The notes under the pieces: model-generated
Database searches by the model: none
What the model was told of the DNA's origin: nothing
Seen by the model: the letters and a program-made list of their open reading frames with translations, nothing else
Made by a program: the position numbers and the translations under genes
Origin: JAVBTT01 sp031550325
Lineage (GTDB): Bacteria > Bacillota > Clostridia > Oscillospirales > UBA929
DNA: 64,000 nucleotides
Reading direction: 5' to 3'
NCBI GenBank assembly: GCA_031550325.1
Contig: JAVBOR010000018.1
Coordinates: forward strand, 1 to 64,000
Shown: in pieces, positions 42,517 through 51,921 of the stretch
How the letters are laid out: the number at the start of each line of letters is the position of its first letter
Position numbering within the stretch: the first letter of the stretch is position 1

Positions 42517-44613
42517 TTACAGGTGCAGCTTAAGCTGTTGGATAATTTTGTCAAAGCTCAGCGGCTTGCCGATATGGTCGTTCATGCCGGCCTTTATGCA
42601 CCTTTCGATGTCTTCCCGGAAGACGTTGGCCGTCATGGCGATGATCGGGATATCTTTCGAGCGCGTCTGGCAGCTTTCCCTGATCAGGCGCGTCGCCTCG
42701 TAGCCATCCATCCCCGGCATTTGAATGTCCATAAAAATCAGGCTGTACCTGTCCGGCGCCTCGCTGAACATATGTACAGCCTCTGCGCCGTTTTCGGCGC
42801 ACTCAATTTGCAGACAGGTCGACTCAAGCAGCGCGAGGACAATCTCCCGGTTGATGGCCACATCATCCGCCAGCAAAATGCATTTTCCCGCGAAGCTGAG
42901 CTGCTTGTCGTTCTGTTCAGCCTCGACAAGCCCTCGTGCGCTCAGAACCTCGGCGACCGTATCGGCAACCACCGACGGAAAGAGGGGCTTAAACAGAAAT
43001 CTGTTGACGCCGGCGTGGTCAGCCTCGGCCCTGGACATGCCCCGGTCAGCCGAGGGGAGCATCACAACAACGTCGTCACTGTCCGTATTGCCCGCTATCA
43101 GCGCTCTTGTCAGGGGATTGCCGTCCGTGCCCGGTATTTGACTGTCCACAAAGTACAGATGATAATCCCCGTTCTTCTCGCGAAGGGAAAGCGCCTCCCC
43201 GCCGCTTGAGGCGGTATCGCAATGCACACAAAGCCGCTGCGCGACCTCGTCAAAAAACCGCAACACAAGCGGGTCGGCATCAACCGCCATAATGCGCACG
43301 TCACCCCAGCTGATGACAGCGTCGGGCGCCGCACCGCGATCCGAGGCTCTTTTCAGCGGAACTGTAAACAGGAAAGATGAGCCTTTGCCAAGCTCCGAGT
43401 TGACCTTTATGTTGCCGCCCATGATTTCCACAATGTTCTTGGAGATGGAGAGGCCCAGACCGGTGCCGCCAAACTTCCGCGCGGTATCGCTCTCGGCCTG
43501 GTGAAAGGACTGAAACAGGCGGGCCTGCTGCTCCGGGCTTATGCCGATTCCCGTATCGGACACGGTGACCCGTATCTCGCAAATCCCGTTTTTCTCCTCC
43601 AAAAGGTGCGCGTCGAGGCCGATTGAGCCGCCGTCCGGGGTGAATTTCACCGCGTTTCCCAATAGGTTTGTGATGATCTGCGCCAGCCTCTGGTCGTCCC
43701 CGATCAGGCAGCAGGGGATGGCCTTGTCGATATGTACGCTAAAGCTCTGCCCCTTTTCGGCGGCCTGGGCGTTGACCATGTTGACAATTCTCTCCAGCAT
43801 TGTCTCAAAGGCGAAGATCTTCGGCGAAAGCTCCAGCTTGCCGGCCTCAATTTTCGACATGTCCAAAATATCGTTGATCACGCCCAAGAGGTGTTTGGCC
43901 GCGTCCTCGATCTTGGCAAAGCAGCCGATCATCTTTTCCATGTCGGTGGAAACCTGTCCGATCGAGGTCATCCCCAAAACCGCGTTCATGGGCGTGCGCA
44001 TCTCATGGCTCATGGTCGCCAAGAACTGGCTCTTGGCGATGTTGGCGCTCTCAGCCTGACGCTTTGACGCCATGATATCGGTGATGTCATGGAGCAGGAT
44101 CATGAACGCCTCCAGATGGCCGTCCCAATCCATCATGGGGGTGATTTGGATGTCGTACTCCTGGGGATGGTCTCCCCCGGAAAGATCAATGGAGGAGTTG
44201 ACGGTGATCGTACTGCGTTTTTCCATCGCAAGGCTGATGTTTGTCTGCATGAAGCTGATCCACTCTGCTGAAACAAGTTGGGAAAAGACCGCGGAAAAGC
44301 TCTTTCCACCGACAAGGCTGGAGTCGGTTAATCCGGTCGTCTTCAAAAATGTCTTGGTAAAATAGGAGAACTTGTTGTCCTTGTCAAACAGAAGAATGAT
44401 ATCCGCGCTGTTTTCCAGCAGCAGATTCATATTGCGCTCCATCTTTTTCTGCTCATGCTCCAGCATGTGGTTAACCGTGGTTCTGGCAGCCAGCATGGCC
44501 TTGTTGCGCTGGAACGTAGACTCCAAATTTCGCAGCTGACGCTTCAGGTTCCGGTTCTCCTTAACCAGTTGCTCGCTGCTTAGGGTTCTCTCCGTTTCAT
44601 TCCTGTCAAACAT
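42517..44613 (-). CDS. Soluble hybrid histidine kinase with two receiver domains
   Basis: About 698 residues. Domains in order: coiled coil (20-65), PAS (about 70-190), HisKA with phospho-acceptor in SHEMRTPMNAV, and HATPase (NLLGNAVKFTPDGG; DTGIGISPE; GGTGLGLSI). Receiver 1 (acceptor in FVDSQIPGTDG) and receiver 2 (FMDIQMPGMDG) follow. No membrane helix, so it senses a cytoplasmic signal, presumably through the PAS domain or the FIST protein encoded 17 bp upstream. No HPt domain or separate output regulator is adjacent. Confidence 0.9.
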   Translation of the reverse strand: MFDRNETERTLSSEQLVKENRNLKRQLRNLESTFQRNKAMLAARTTVNHMLEHEQKKMERNMNLLLENSADIILLFDKDNKFSYFTKTFLKTTGLTDSSLVGGKSFSAVFSQLVSAEWISFMQTNISLAMEKRSTITVNSSIDLSGGDHPQEYDIQITPMMDWDGHLEAFMILLHDITDIMASKRQAESANIAKSQFLATMSHEMRTPMNAVLGMTSIGQVSTDMEKMIGCFAKIEDAAKHLLGVINDILDMSKIEAGKLELSPKIFAFETMLERIVNMVNAQAAEKGQSFSVHIDKAIPCCLIGDDQRLAQIITNLLGNAVKFTPDGGSIGLDAHLLEEKNGICEIRVTVSDTGIGISPEQQARLFQSFHQAESDTARKFGGTGLGLSISKNIVEIMGGNIKVNSELGKGSSFLFTVPLKRASDRGAAPDAVISWGDVRIMAVDADPLVLRFFDEVAQRLCVHCDTASSGGEALSLREKNGDYHLYFVDSQIPGTDGNPLTRALIAGNTDSDDVVVMLPSADRGMSRAEADHAGVNRFLFKPLFPSVVADTVAEVLSARGLVEAEQNDKQLSFAGKCILLADDVAINREIVLALLESTCLQIECAENGAEAVHMFSEAPDRYSLIFMDIQMPGMDGYEATRLIRESCQTRSKDIPIIAMTANVFREDIERCIKAGMNDHIGKPLSFDKIIQQLKLHL

Positions 44614-44630
44614 AAGTTACCCTCTATCAG

Positions 44631-45791
44631 TTACGATAATGCACAGCCGCAAAAAGTAAAGTTATGAAAACGGTTGGCCAAGTGCTCACCCTTGACATAG
44701 TATACAGGGCAGCACTCTCCGGCAGAATAGGCCAGATGCCACGGCACCCGGTCTCCGATCTGCTCTTTCACGATATTGATTTCGGCCAGAGGATCCAACA
44801 CCAAAACCATGTTTCTACCCAGACAGGGAAACAGCAGGATGCCCGCCAAGCCCTCTGTCTTCAGAAGCTCCTTGATCGAGCTCTCGGCCGTCTGCAGGAT
44901 GTCTTCCTCGTCCATTCGCCCAATATACAGCGTGCTGCCCTCGGGCATATATCCCCCGCAAAGGGCGGATCCGTCCTCGTTTAAGCCGAAGATCGCCCGC
45001 GCGACCGGTTGGGAGCCGTCGCCGTAGTCCACGACAAAGGGCACCGAGCTCATCCCTTCAATGCCTTTGCCGGCGCTCATGCCGACCGATTCAAAGTAAT
45101 CCCTTGCGGTCATGTTGTTAATCTTTTTGATCAGGCAGCCCTCCGAAGAGGTGATGACCGCCTGCTGTTTGCGCAGATTTTGTTCGCTCGTGGCGGCCAC
45201 GACAAACCGCGGCTTGACGTTTCCTGAAATGAGAATAAAGGACAGGCGGTCCTGAAAGCACTCGCCGTTAAAGACCGTGTAGGTGTTGCTGTACTCCGCC
45301 GTATCATGGTCGCACGCAACGGTGCCAAAAATCGGCACGCCGTCCAGCGCGCTGTCCAGCGCGCCGAGCATGATCTCGCCGCCCACCCCGAACATGGGAA
45401 ACAGAGCCACCGACATCCGGGCGGCGCCCTCCAGGCCGGCTTTGGCCCGCTGGGTCGCGCGATCCACCTCGCCCTCCAGATCTTCCCGAAGCGAACCGGT
45501 TACCACCGCGGAAAACTGACAGTCGTCCGCCGTGAAGACCGTCAGACACAAAAGGATGGTGCCGGCCTCGGCGTTGTTGGCGTTGGTCAGCGTCGTGCAC
45601 CCAATCACGTCAAAGGGGAGGGCGTCGCAGATCGCCTTGACCATCCCCGATTCCACAAAATCATAGCTGCAGGTCAACAGCCCTACAGAGCTCTTTTGGG
45701 CGTTTTCCTCCAGATTAAGCTGATCAAGAATTTGTGAGACAGCAATTTTCGGGTCATCCGGTTCCAAAGTCCAGGCGTTTAACAGTCTCAT
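44631..45791 (-). CDS. FIST-domain sensor protein
   Basis: About 386 residues with FIST_N (VGLLTCSYDFVESGMVKAIC; GCTTLTNANNAEAG) and FIST_C (FEVNGL-like DYFES; CEKVGL-like FPCLGRN) arrangement, ending HNFTFCGCALS. FIST domains are proposed ligand sensors in signalling systems. ATG 45791 has GGAGGG six bases upstream; the 14 preceding residues are dropped. It forms an operon with the hybrid kinase (17-bp gap) and is probably its input module. Confidence 0.85.
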   Translation of the reverse strand: MRLLNAWTLEPDDPKIAVSQILDQLNLEENAQKSSVGLLTCSYDFVESGMVKAICDALPFDVIGCTTLTNANNAEAGTILLCLTVFTADDCQFSAVVTGSLREDLEGEVDRATQRAKAGLEGAARMSVALFPMFGVGGEIMLGALDSALDGVPIFGTVACDHDTAEYSNTYTVFNGECFQDRLSFILISGNVKPRFVVAATSEQNLRKQQAVITSSEGCLIKKINNMTARDYFESVGMSAGKGIEGMSSVPFVVDYGDGSQPVARAIFGLNEDGSALCGGYMPEGSTLYIGRMDEEDILQTAESSIKELLKTEGLAGILLFPCLGRNMVLVLDPLAEINIVKEQIGDRVPWHLAYSAGECCPVYYVKGEHLANRFHNFTFCGCALS

Positions 45792-46127
45792 TGCCAGCCC
45801 TCCATAGCATTTATGACTTTGCAGATCGATCAAGTGTACAGTATGGTAATCGCCATTTGATCAGATGTGTCACTATAATCGGTCGCACAATGACTTTTTT
45901 CACTATCACCCTGCGTCTGCTTATGCATTATAACACAAATCAAAAAGGTTTGCATAATATTTAGAGGATTTTTTTGCCTAATTAGGAATAACGTTATAAA
46001 GCAATCTCGGATATGGTCTGTTCGGCATATAGAAAGTTGCATGGCCGCGGCGGCGCATGAGTGTCCAAAGTCCTTACATACTCTGTATCGTCACTAAGTC
46101 GGGCGACTTTATGTCCTAGCCCTTCAG

Positions 46128-46253
46128 GCTGTCAAAGAACCAAAGGTTTTTTGACAGCCTGCGACGAAACCCTTATGGATTAGTCTTTTTCGGGTTCCCG
46201 TCCACCAAGTCCCCGCCGGCCCAAGCGTCAGGCGCGACGCGAATGCCGAAAAA
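46128..46253 (+). repeat. Composite hairpin repeat, copy 10 (P1 and P4)
   Basis: P1 at 46128-46160 (GGCTGTCAAAGAACC and GGTTTTTTGACAGCC arms) is followed by a GGATTAGTC linker and P4 (46186-46253). The outer arms TTTTTCGGGTTC and GAATGCCGAAAAA are unrelated in sequence to other copies but still pair. The internal loop keeps GTCCACCAAGT and AAGCGTCAGGCGCGACGC. The surrounding 45.8-46.3 kb gap has no gene. Confidence 0.7.
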
Positions 46254-46322
46254 ACGCGGACGCGATGGAGCCTTCGCCCGTCATATACGGTGACATACAG
46301 TGCGCCGGCTGCCCGGAGCGGC

Positions 46323-46673
46323 TCACCTTTGCTTATCCACCTTTTTCTTCACGGCCTCGCTCACCTTCCGGTCGGCTGTTTCCTGATAGAGCTCGGCGTA
46401 TGTCTTGGAGCCCTTGATCAGGCCGTCGCAGAAGGCAGCCACGTCGCTGCCGGTCACGTCAAGGACGGCTTTCCCCAGCGCGGCGCCCTCTTCAAAGAGC
46501 TCAGCAATTCCACAGAGCAGGCCAAACTCGCGGATCAGCTCGACGGGGCCGACCTTGAAGAGATATTTCTGTATCTCTTTGTAGACAATCTGATAGTCCG
46601 GCGGCAGCGCGCTGACCCGCGCCACATGCGCCCGACACTCTTTTTTGCCGTCCAGGGTATCCCGTATGCTCAT
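46323..46673 (-). CDS. DUF1048 family protein
   Basis: About 116 residues. The segments ALPPDYQIVYKEIQKYLF and LFEEGAALGKAVLDVTGSDVAAFCDGLI are characteristic of DUF1048, small helical proteins found beside PadR-type regulators in Firmicutes. No PadR gene is present here. GGGGAGAG precedes the ATG. The last 25 residues are lysine-rich. Function unknown. Confidence 0.8.
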   Translation of the reverse strand: MSIRDTLDGKKECRAHVARVSALPPDYQIVYKEIQKYLFKVGPVELIREFGLLCGIAELFEEGAALGKAVLDVTGSDVAAFCDGLIKGSKTYAELYQETADRKVSEAVKKKVDKQR

Positions 46674-46988
46674 GAGTCTCTCCCCAGTTTTTTGAAATAT
46701 TGCGGTTGAGCTGCTCGCGCCGCTTGTCGCGGAATGTTTTGCCCCCTCGCCGCCGGCAAACGCCGAGCAAAAGCCCTTGCTACTCAGTACGGCTTATATG
46801 AAGCATAACTATAAACTGGTATGTGGTATCACATGACAGAATGGCTGTCAAGTGGGCTTTGAAACGCCGCCATGCCGGAAAAGCGTTGGCATTGCTACTG
46901 CGGGATTTGTCAGCATTTCAATATTTTTGCGGTCTATTGACCACACCGGACTGGTGCGGTATTATTAGGATGAATTTGTATCGAGTTT

Positions 46989-47042
46989 AGTCCGGAAAGA
47001 ACCTGCCGGTGGCAGGCTCAACGTGGTTTTGCGCAAAGGAGC
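46989..47042 (+). repeat. Composite hairpin repeat, copy 11 (P4 fragment)
   Basis: Retains GGAAAGAACCTGCCGGTGGCAGGCTC-like text (conserved AGAACCTGCCGG and CAGGCTCAACG) just upstream of the ABC ATPase gene. It ends with GTGGTTTTGCGCAAAGGA, the same tail as copy 5. The rest of the gap 46674-46988 shows nothing I can name. Confidence 0.5.
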
Positions 47043-47091
47043 AAGGGGTTTCTTTGATCCACTGTCTGAAAAAATAGGAGGCAGCAAAACG

Positions 47092-47979
47092 GTGAGTATT
47101 ATGCAGGTCAGCAATCTGACAAAGAAGTACGGGCAGTTTACCGCGCTGAGAGACGTCAGCATCAGCGTGGAACCCGGCGAGGTCTATGGCTTTATCGGCC
47201 CTAACGGAGCCGGCAAAACCACCGCCATACGTGTTTTGCTGGGAATCCTGAAGGCGACGAGCGGCGGCGCGACCATTTTCGGAAAAGACGTTTGGAAAGA
47301 GGCAGTCGAGATACACCGGAACATCGCGTACGTCCCCGGCGACGTCAACCTCTGGTCGAACCTGACCGGCGGCGAGGTTATCGACCTCTTTGTGCGGCTG
47401 CGCAAGGGGGACAACAAGAGCAGGCGGGAAGAGCTGATCAGGCGCTTTGACCTTGATCCCACGAAGCGATGCCGCGCGTATTCCAAGGGGAACCGGCAAA
47501 AAGTGGCGCTTGTGGCGGCGTTTTCAGCCGATGCGGATTTGTACATCCTCGACGAGCCGACCTCCGGCCTTGACCCCCTGATGGAGAAGGTTTTTCAGGA
47601 GTGCGTCCTGGAGGTCAAGCAGTCCGGCAAGGCGGTCTTCCTGTCCAGCCACATTTTGCAGGAGGTCGAGCGCCTCTGCGACAAGGTCAGCATCATCCGC
47701 GAGGGCAGGATTATCGAAACGGGCACCATGAAGGAGCTGCGCCACCTGACGCGTACCAGCATCACCGTGGAAACGGATCGGCCGGTAGAAGGGCTGGAGG
47801 CCGTTCCGGGTGTCCACAATCTGCGCCGCACCGGCGGCGGGCTGACCTTCGCCGTGGATACGAAAGAACTCAACAGCGCTATGGCGATGCTGTCCGGTTT
47901 CGGCATTGTCAAGCTGGAGAGCTCGCCGCCCACGCTGGAGGAGCTGTTCATGAGCCATTATGTGAGCGCAGGGGGCTGA
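47092..47979 (+). CDS. ABC transporter ATP-binding protein (exporter)
   Basis: About 295 residues. Walker A (GPNGAGKTTA), Walker B (LYILDEPTSGLD) and the H-loop (FLSSHILQE) are intact. The signature reads YSKGNRQKV rather than LSGGQ, as in many antibiotic-efflux ABC-2 ATPases. The C-terminal 80 residues form the extra domain of this class. GTG 47092 follows AGGAGG; ATG 47101 is possible. It is 5 bp before its permease gene. Confidence 0.9.
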   Translation: MSIMQVSNLTKKYGQFTALRDVSISVEPGEVYGFIGPNGAGKTTAIRVLLGILKATSGGATIFGKDVWKEAVEIHRNIAYVPGDVNLWSNLTGGEVIDLFVRLRKGDNKSRREELIRRFDLDPTKRCRAYSKGNRQKVALVAAFSADADLYILDEPTSGLDPLMEKVFQECVLEVKQSGKAVFLSSHILQEVERLCDKVSIIREGRIIETGTMKELRHLTRTSITVETDRPVEGLEAVPGVHNLRRTGGGLTFAVDTKELNSAMAMLSGFGIVKLESSPPTLEELFMSHYVSAGG

Positions 47980-47984
47980 TCAAC

Positions 47985-49568
47985 ATGTTTGAAAACACGC
48001 TTTTGCTCTGCCGCCTCATCTTTCGCCGTGACAGGCTGCGCGCGCTCATCTGGCTTGTGGGCACGCTGGCGCTGGTCGTCGGTTTCGGCGGCGCTGTTCC
48101 GGGGATGTATCCCACCGAGGCCGAGCGGCTTGTGATGGCCGAGACGATGAAAAGCCCGGCGATGGTCGTGATGCTGGGCCCTGTCTATGACGCCGGCGGA
48201 TATACGGTCGGCGCGCTGTACTCGAACTTTATGCTTCTGTGGTCGGCTGTGATCATGGGCCTCATGAACATCTTTCTCGTCGTGCGCCACACCAGGCAGG
48301 ACGAGGAACGCGGACGCATTGAGGTCATCCGCTCCCTGCCCGTGGGCAGGCTCAGCGGACTCTCGGCCGTGCTGACCAACTCGCTTGTCATGAACCTTGT
48401 CTTCGCCGTTCTGATCGGGCTGGGTCTGGCCGTATTGGGCGTCGAGAGCATGGATTTCACGGGCTCCATGCTGTTTGGCGCGGCGCTGGGCGCGATAGGG
48501 CTGATCTTTGCCGCCGTGACCGCGGTGTTCTGCCAGCTTTGCTCGAGCCCACGAACAGCACAGTCGCTGTCGTTGGCGTTTCTCGTCATCCTGTATATGG
48601 TGCGCGGGATGGGCGATATGCAGAGCGAGCTGCTGGCCTGCCTTTCGCCGCTGGGCCTGATCCTGCGGACGAAGGCGTACGTTGAAAACCTTTGGTGGCC
48701 GGTACTGGTGACGCTGCTGCTCAGCGTCGCCGTCGCTATGCTTGCCTTCTGGCTGGGCGGCATCCGCGACATGGGCGAGGGCCTTGTTCCGGCGCGTCCG
48801 GGGAGGCGAGACGCGCCGCGCTATCTGAAGGGCGCCGGCGGGCTGGCCTGGCGGCTGCTGCGGACGCCGTTCATCATCTGGGTGCTGATCGTGCCGATTT
48901 TGGGCATGGCCTACGGCTCGGTCATGGGGGATATGGAGTCGTTTATCTCGACCAACGAGATTTTCAAGGTGATCGTCCCGGACGGGGACCCCGCGCAGTT
49001 TGTGTCCTTTTTGATGGTCATCATGGCCATTGTCGGCACGATCCCGATTCTGCAGTTCATCCTCAAGGCGCGCTCGCAGGAGAGCGGCGGCTATGCCGAA
49101 CATGTCCTGGCCAGGGCAGCGTCACGCCATGGCCAGCTTCGGGGCTATTTCCTGATCGCCCTTGCCGCCGGCGCGCTGGTGCCCTTCTTAACCGCGGTCG
49201 GCTTTTGGGCCGGGAGCTTTCCGGTCATGGAGGATCCGATCGCCTTTACGACGTACTTGCAGGTGTCCGTGGTCTATACGCCCGCCATATGGTTCATGCT
49301 GGGCGTCGCCATGCTGCTGATCGCCTATTTGCCGCGTTTTACCGCCTTTGCGTGGGCATACTTGGGGTACGCGTTTATCATCCTCTACATCGGGAGCGTC
49401 ATGAAGCTGCCCGAGTGGCTGGGAAAGCTTTCCCCGTTTGGGTATATCCCCAGGCTCCCCATGGACGAGTTCAATGTCTGGTCAGCCGCCGCGCTCACCG
49501 CGATCGCCCTGGCGATGTTTGCGCTCGGGTTTGTGGGCTATCGCCGGAGAGACATGGCGTTCTCGTGA
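47985..49568 (+). CDS. ABC-2 permease (polyketide/antibiotic exporter type)
   Basis: About 527 residues with around twelve hydrophobic segments arranged as two halves, the size and layout of the COG3559 exporter permeases. Conserved text includes RRDRLRALIWLVG near the start and RQDEERGRIEVIRSLPVGRL after the second helix. Together with the preceding ATPase it should form an efflux pump for a hydrophobic toxin or antibiotic; the substrate is unknown. Confidence 0.88.
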   Translation: MFENTLLLCRLIFRRDRLRALIWLVGTLALVVGFGGAVPGMYPTEAERLVMAETMKSPAMVVMLGPVYDAGGYTVGALYSNFMLLWSAVIMGLMNIFLVVRHTRQDEERGRIEVIRSLPVGRLSGLSAVLTNSLVMNLVFAVLIGLGLAVLGVESMDFTGSMLFGAALGAIGLIFAAVTAVFCQLCSSPRTAQSLSLAFLVILYMVRGMGDMQSELLACLSPLGLILRTKAYVENLWWPVLVTLLLSVAVAMLAFWLGGIRDMGEGLVPARPGRRDAPRYLKGAGGLAWRLLRTPFIIWVLIVPILGMAYGSVMGDMESFISTNEIFKVIVPDGDPAQFVSFLMVIMAIVGTIPILQFILKARSQESGGYAEHVLARAASRHGQLRGYFLIALAAGALVPFLTAVGFWAGSFPVMEDPIAFTTYLQVSVVYTPAIWFMLGVAMLLIAYLPRFTAFAWAYLGYAFIILYIGSVMKLPEWLGKLSPFGYIPRLPMDEFNVWSAAALTAIALAMFALGFVGYRRRDMAFS

Positions 49569-49589
49569 CAAAATGCTCTGAGCCAAGAG

Positions 49590-49715
49590 GGGCGGGGACG
49601 CGCAAAGAGCCGCTTTCCCGGAGTGAACCCGTGAAAGCATTGTGTTTGGGTCTTTATCGGTTTTTGGTGAGGCAGGGACCTGCCGGCTCGCGCCGGGAGC
49701 GGAGACAGAACCGTG
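49590..49715 (+). repeat. Composite hairpin repeat, copy 12
   Basis: It begins about 20 bp after the permease stop, in sense orientation. P1 is lost, but the joiner AAGAGGGGCGGGGA is kept. P3 (49612-49639, GCTTTCCCGG/CCGTGAAAGC with GGAGTGAACC loop) and the start of P4 follow (TCTTTATCGGTTTTTGGTGAGGCAGG, then GACCTGCCGGC). Its P4 start matches copy 3. Confidence 0.65.
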
Positions 49716-49768
49716 CCCCACCGTACAAGTAAAGGGAACTTGCCGAGTGTACAGGAGTTAAGCTTTTT

Positions 49769-51172
49769 ATGGGGGAACAGGGAAAAAAGAAAAGACCGTT
49801 TCATCTGACACCGTCTCAAAAGATCATGGCCGGGTTTGCGGGTATGATTCTGATCGGCGCGTCGCTGCTCAACCTGCCCATCGCCAGCAAGTCCGGCGAG
49901 AGCATCGGGTTTTTAAACGCCCTGTTCACCGCCACGTCGGCCAACTGCGTCACGGGGCTTGTCGTGGTGAACACCATGGAGCACTGGACCGTGTTTGGCA
50001 AGGTGTTGATTCTCCTGCTGATCCAGTTTGGCGCCATGGGGTTTATTACGCTGATGACGGTTGCGCTGCTGCTCACAAAGCGTCAGATCTCTTTGCGCAG
50101 CCGGCAGGTTATTCAGGCGTCGTTTAATCAAAACGATATCGGCGGCATGGTAAAGCTGGTGAGAAACGTTATTATGGCCACCGTGATCGTTGAGGCAGCC
50201 GGGGCCGTTTTGCTGGCAGTTTCCTTTTTTACCACGTCCTCCATGACGGCGGGCGAGGCGATTTACCAGGGCGTGTTTCATTCGATATCCGCGTTTTGCA
50301 ACGCCGGGTTTGACAACATCGGGACAAGCAGCATGACCGCTTACCGGAGCAATATCCCAGTCAACGGGATTCTGATGGCGCTGATTGTCGCCGGAGGAAT
50401 CGGTTTTCCCGTGTGGGGCGAGATGAGGCGGTTTTTCAAAAACCCGCAGAGGAAAACCCTTCGCTTTCGCACTGTCCACCTGAGTCTGCATACAAAGATC
50501 GTGTTCATCGTCACCGCCGTCCTGATCGTGTCAGGCGCTGCCTTATTTCTCACGCTCGAGTGGGCTAATCCGGACACCCTCGGCGGTTTGCCGGTCTGGC
50601 AGAAAACCCTGGCAGCGCTGTTTCAGTCAGTCTCCCTGCGCACCGCGGGGTTTAACACCATCGCTCAGGACGGGCTGACCGAAGCGTCACAGTTTGTCTC
50701 GTGCGTTCTCATGATCATCGGAGGCTCCTCGGCCAGCGCGGCGGGGGGCGTGAAGACCGTGACGGTCGGCATCATTGTGTTTTCGATGCTCTCGGTGCTG
50801 AGAGGGCGCGGGAAGCTGGAGGCGCTTGGGCGAACCATGCCGCTGGACTTACTTCAAAAGGCGCTGACCGTGGTCACCGCGATGCTCACCGTCGTGCTCG
50901 CGTCTACGCTCATCCTGTGCTTTACCGAGCAGGGCTCACCGATGCCCCATAGCTTTCTGGATTTGCTTTTTGAGAGCTGCTCGGCGGCGGGCACCGTCGG
51001 CGTGAGTACCGGGATTACGCCGTATCTCTCGCCCGCGGGAAAAATCGTCATCACGGTCTGTATGTATTTGGGGCGCCTGAGCCCTGTTACCGTGGTGGTT
51101 GCCTTAAACACAAGGCTCCGGACGGGCGCGGACGGCCTGACGTTCCCCCGGGAGAGGGTTATCATCGGATAG
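49769..51172 (+). CDS. ktrB: Potassium uptake channel subunit
   Basis: About 467 residues. The four pore-loop repeats of the Trk/Ktr/HKT family are visible, each with its filter glycine: TATSANCVTGL, SISAFCNAGFDNIG, SVSLRTAGFNTI and SAAGTVGVSTGI. Eight membrane helices surround them. Length and the following RCK subunit identify KtrB rather than TrkH. It imports K+ with Na+ coupling. It is 12 bp upstream of ktrA, an operon. Confidence 0.92.
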   Translation: MGEQGKKKRPFHLTPSQKIMAGFAGMILIGASLLNLPIASKSGESIGFLNALFTATSANCVTGLVVVNTMEHWTVFGKVLILLLIQFGAMGFITLMTVALLLTKRQISLRSRQVIQASFNQNDIGGMVKLVRNVIMATVIVEAAGAVLLAVSFFTTSSMTAGEAIYQGVFHSISAFCNAGFDNIGTSSMTAYRSNIPVNGILMALIVAGGIGFPVWGEMRRFFKNPQRKTLRFRTVHLSLHTKIVFIVTAVLIVSGAALFLTLEWANPDTLGGLPVWQKTLAALFQSVSLRTAGFNTIAQDGLTEASQFVSCVLMIIGGSSASAAGGVKTVTVGIIVFSMLSVLRGRGKLEALGRTMPLDLLQKALTVVTAMLTVVLASTLILCFTEQGSPMPHSFLDLLFESCSAAGTVGVSTGITPYLSPAGKIVITVCMYLGRLSPVTVVVALNTRLRTGADGLTFPRERVIIG

Positions 51173-51184
51173 GAGGAGCCGCAT

Positions 51185-51829
51185 ATGGCAAAGCGAGGAC
51201 AGTATACACAGTTCGCGGTGTTGGGGCTGGGACTATTCGGGATGAGCATCGTTCAGACGCTTTCCGAGAGCGATGTCAGCATTCTGGCCTGCGATAACGA
51301 CGAAATAAAGCTGCAGCAGGCGGCAGCTTACGCAACGCACGTCGTGCAGGCCGACGTCACCGACGAAAACGCGTTGGAAAGGCTGGGGCTGGGCAACTTT
51401 GAGGTCGTCATTGTGGCGATTGGCGAGGATTTCGAGGCGTCGCAAATCGCCGCCATGATTGCCAGGGAACACGGCGTGAAGCACATCATTGTGAAAGCGC
51501 GCAACAACCGGCAAAAAACTATTTTGGAGAGCATGGGCGTTGGTGAGGTCATACTGCCCGAGCATGAGATCGGCGCAAAGCTGGCCCGGAAGCTGACGGG
51601 GTCGGGCGTGCTGGATATCCTGGAGGAGTCAGACCTCTTCACGATCAAGGAAATGCGGCCGATGGACGAATGGGTGAACAAGACGATCCGGCAGGCCGAC
51701 ATTCGCCGCAAGCACAATCTGACTATATTGGCGATCCGGCACGGGGAGAAGCTGAAAATCCCGGTGACGCCGGACACGGTGATGGCCGGGGACGATATAC
51801 TCATAACGCTGAGCGAACACAGTAAGTAA
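51185..51829 (+). CDS. ktrA: RCK regulatory subunit of the K+ transporter
   Basis: About 214 residues. The N-terminal RCK_N Rossmann domain (VLGLGLFGMSIVQTL, then D in LACDNDE) binds ATP/ADP or NAD. The C-terminal RCK_C domain (VNKTIRQADIRRKHNLTILAI) may bind c-di-AMP, as in other Firmicute KtrA. AGGAGG precedes the ATG. It gates KtrB from the cytoplasmic side. Confidence 0.92.
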   Translation: MAKRGQYTQFAVLGLGLFGMSIVQTLSESDVSILACDNDEIKLQQAAAYATHVVQADVTDENALERLGLGNFEVVIVAIGEDFEASQIAAMIAREHGVKHIIVKARNNRQKTILESMGVGEVILPEHEIGAKLARKLTGSGVLDILEESDLFTIKEMRPMDEWVNKTIRQADIRRKHNLTILAIRHGEKLKIPVTPDTVMAGDDILITLSEHSK

Positions 51830-51921
51830 AGGGCAGCAGGCTGATCCGGTTTCTTCTTGGACAGTTTGACACTTTTCCGGCATCCGGTGCGCTGGGTCAA
51901 TTACTATGCAAGGGATGTGTG

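Noticed and set aside
47958..49103. 381-aa minus-strand ORF opposite the ABC permease
   Set aside because: Highly charged His/Arg/Gln-rich translation typical of antisense to a membrane protein; the plus frame has membrane helices and a coupled ATPase.
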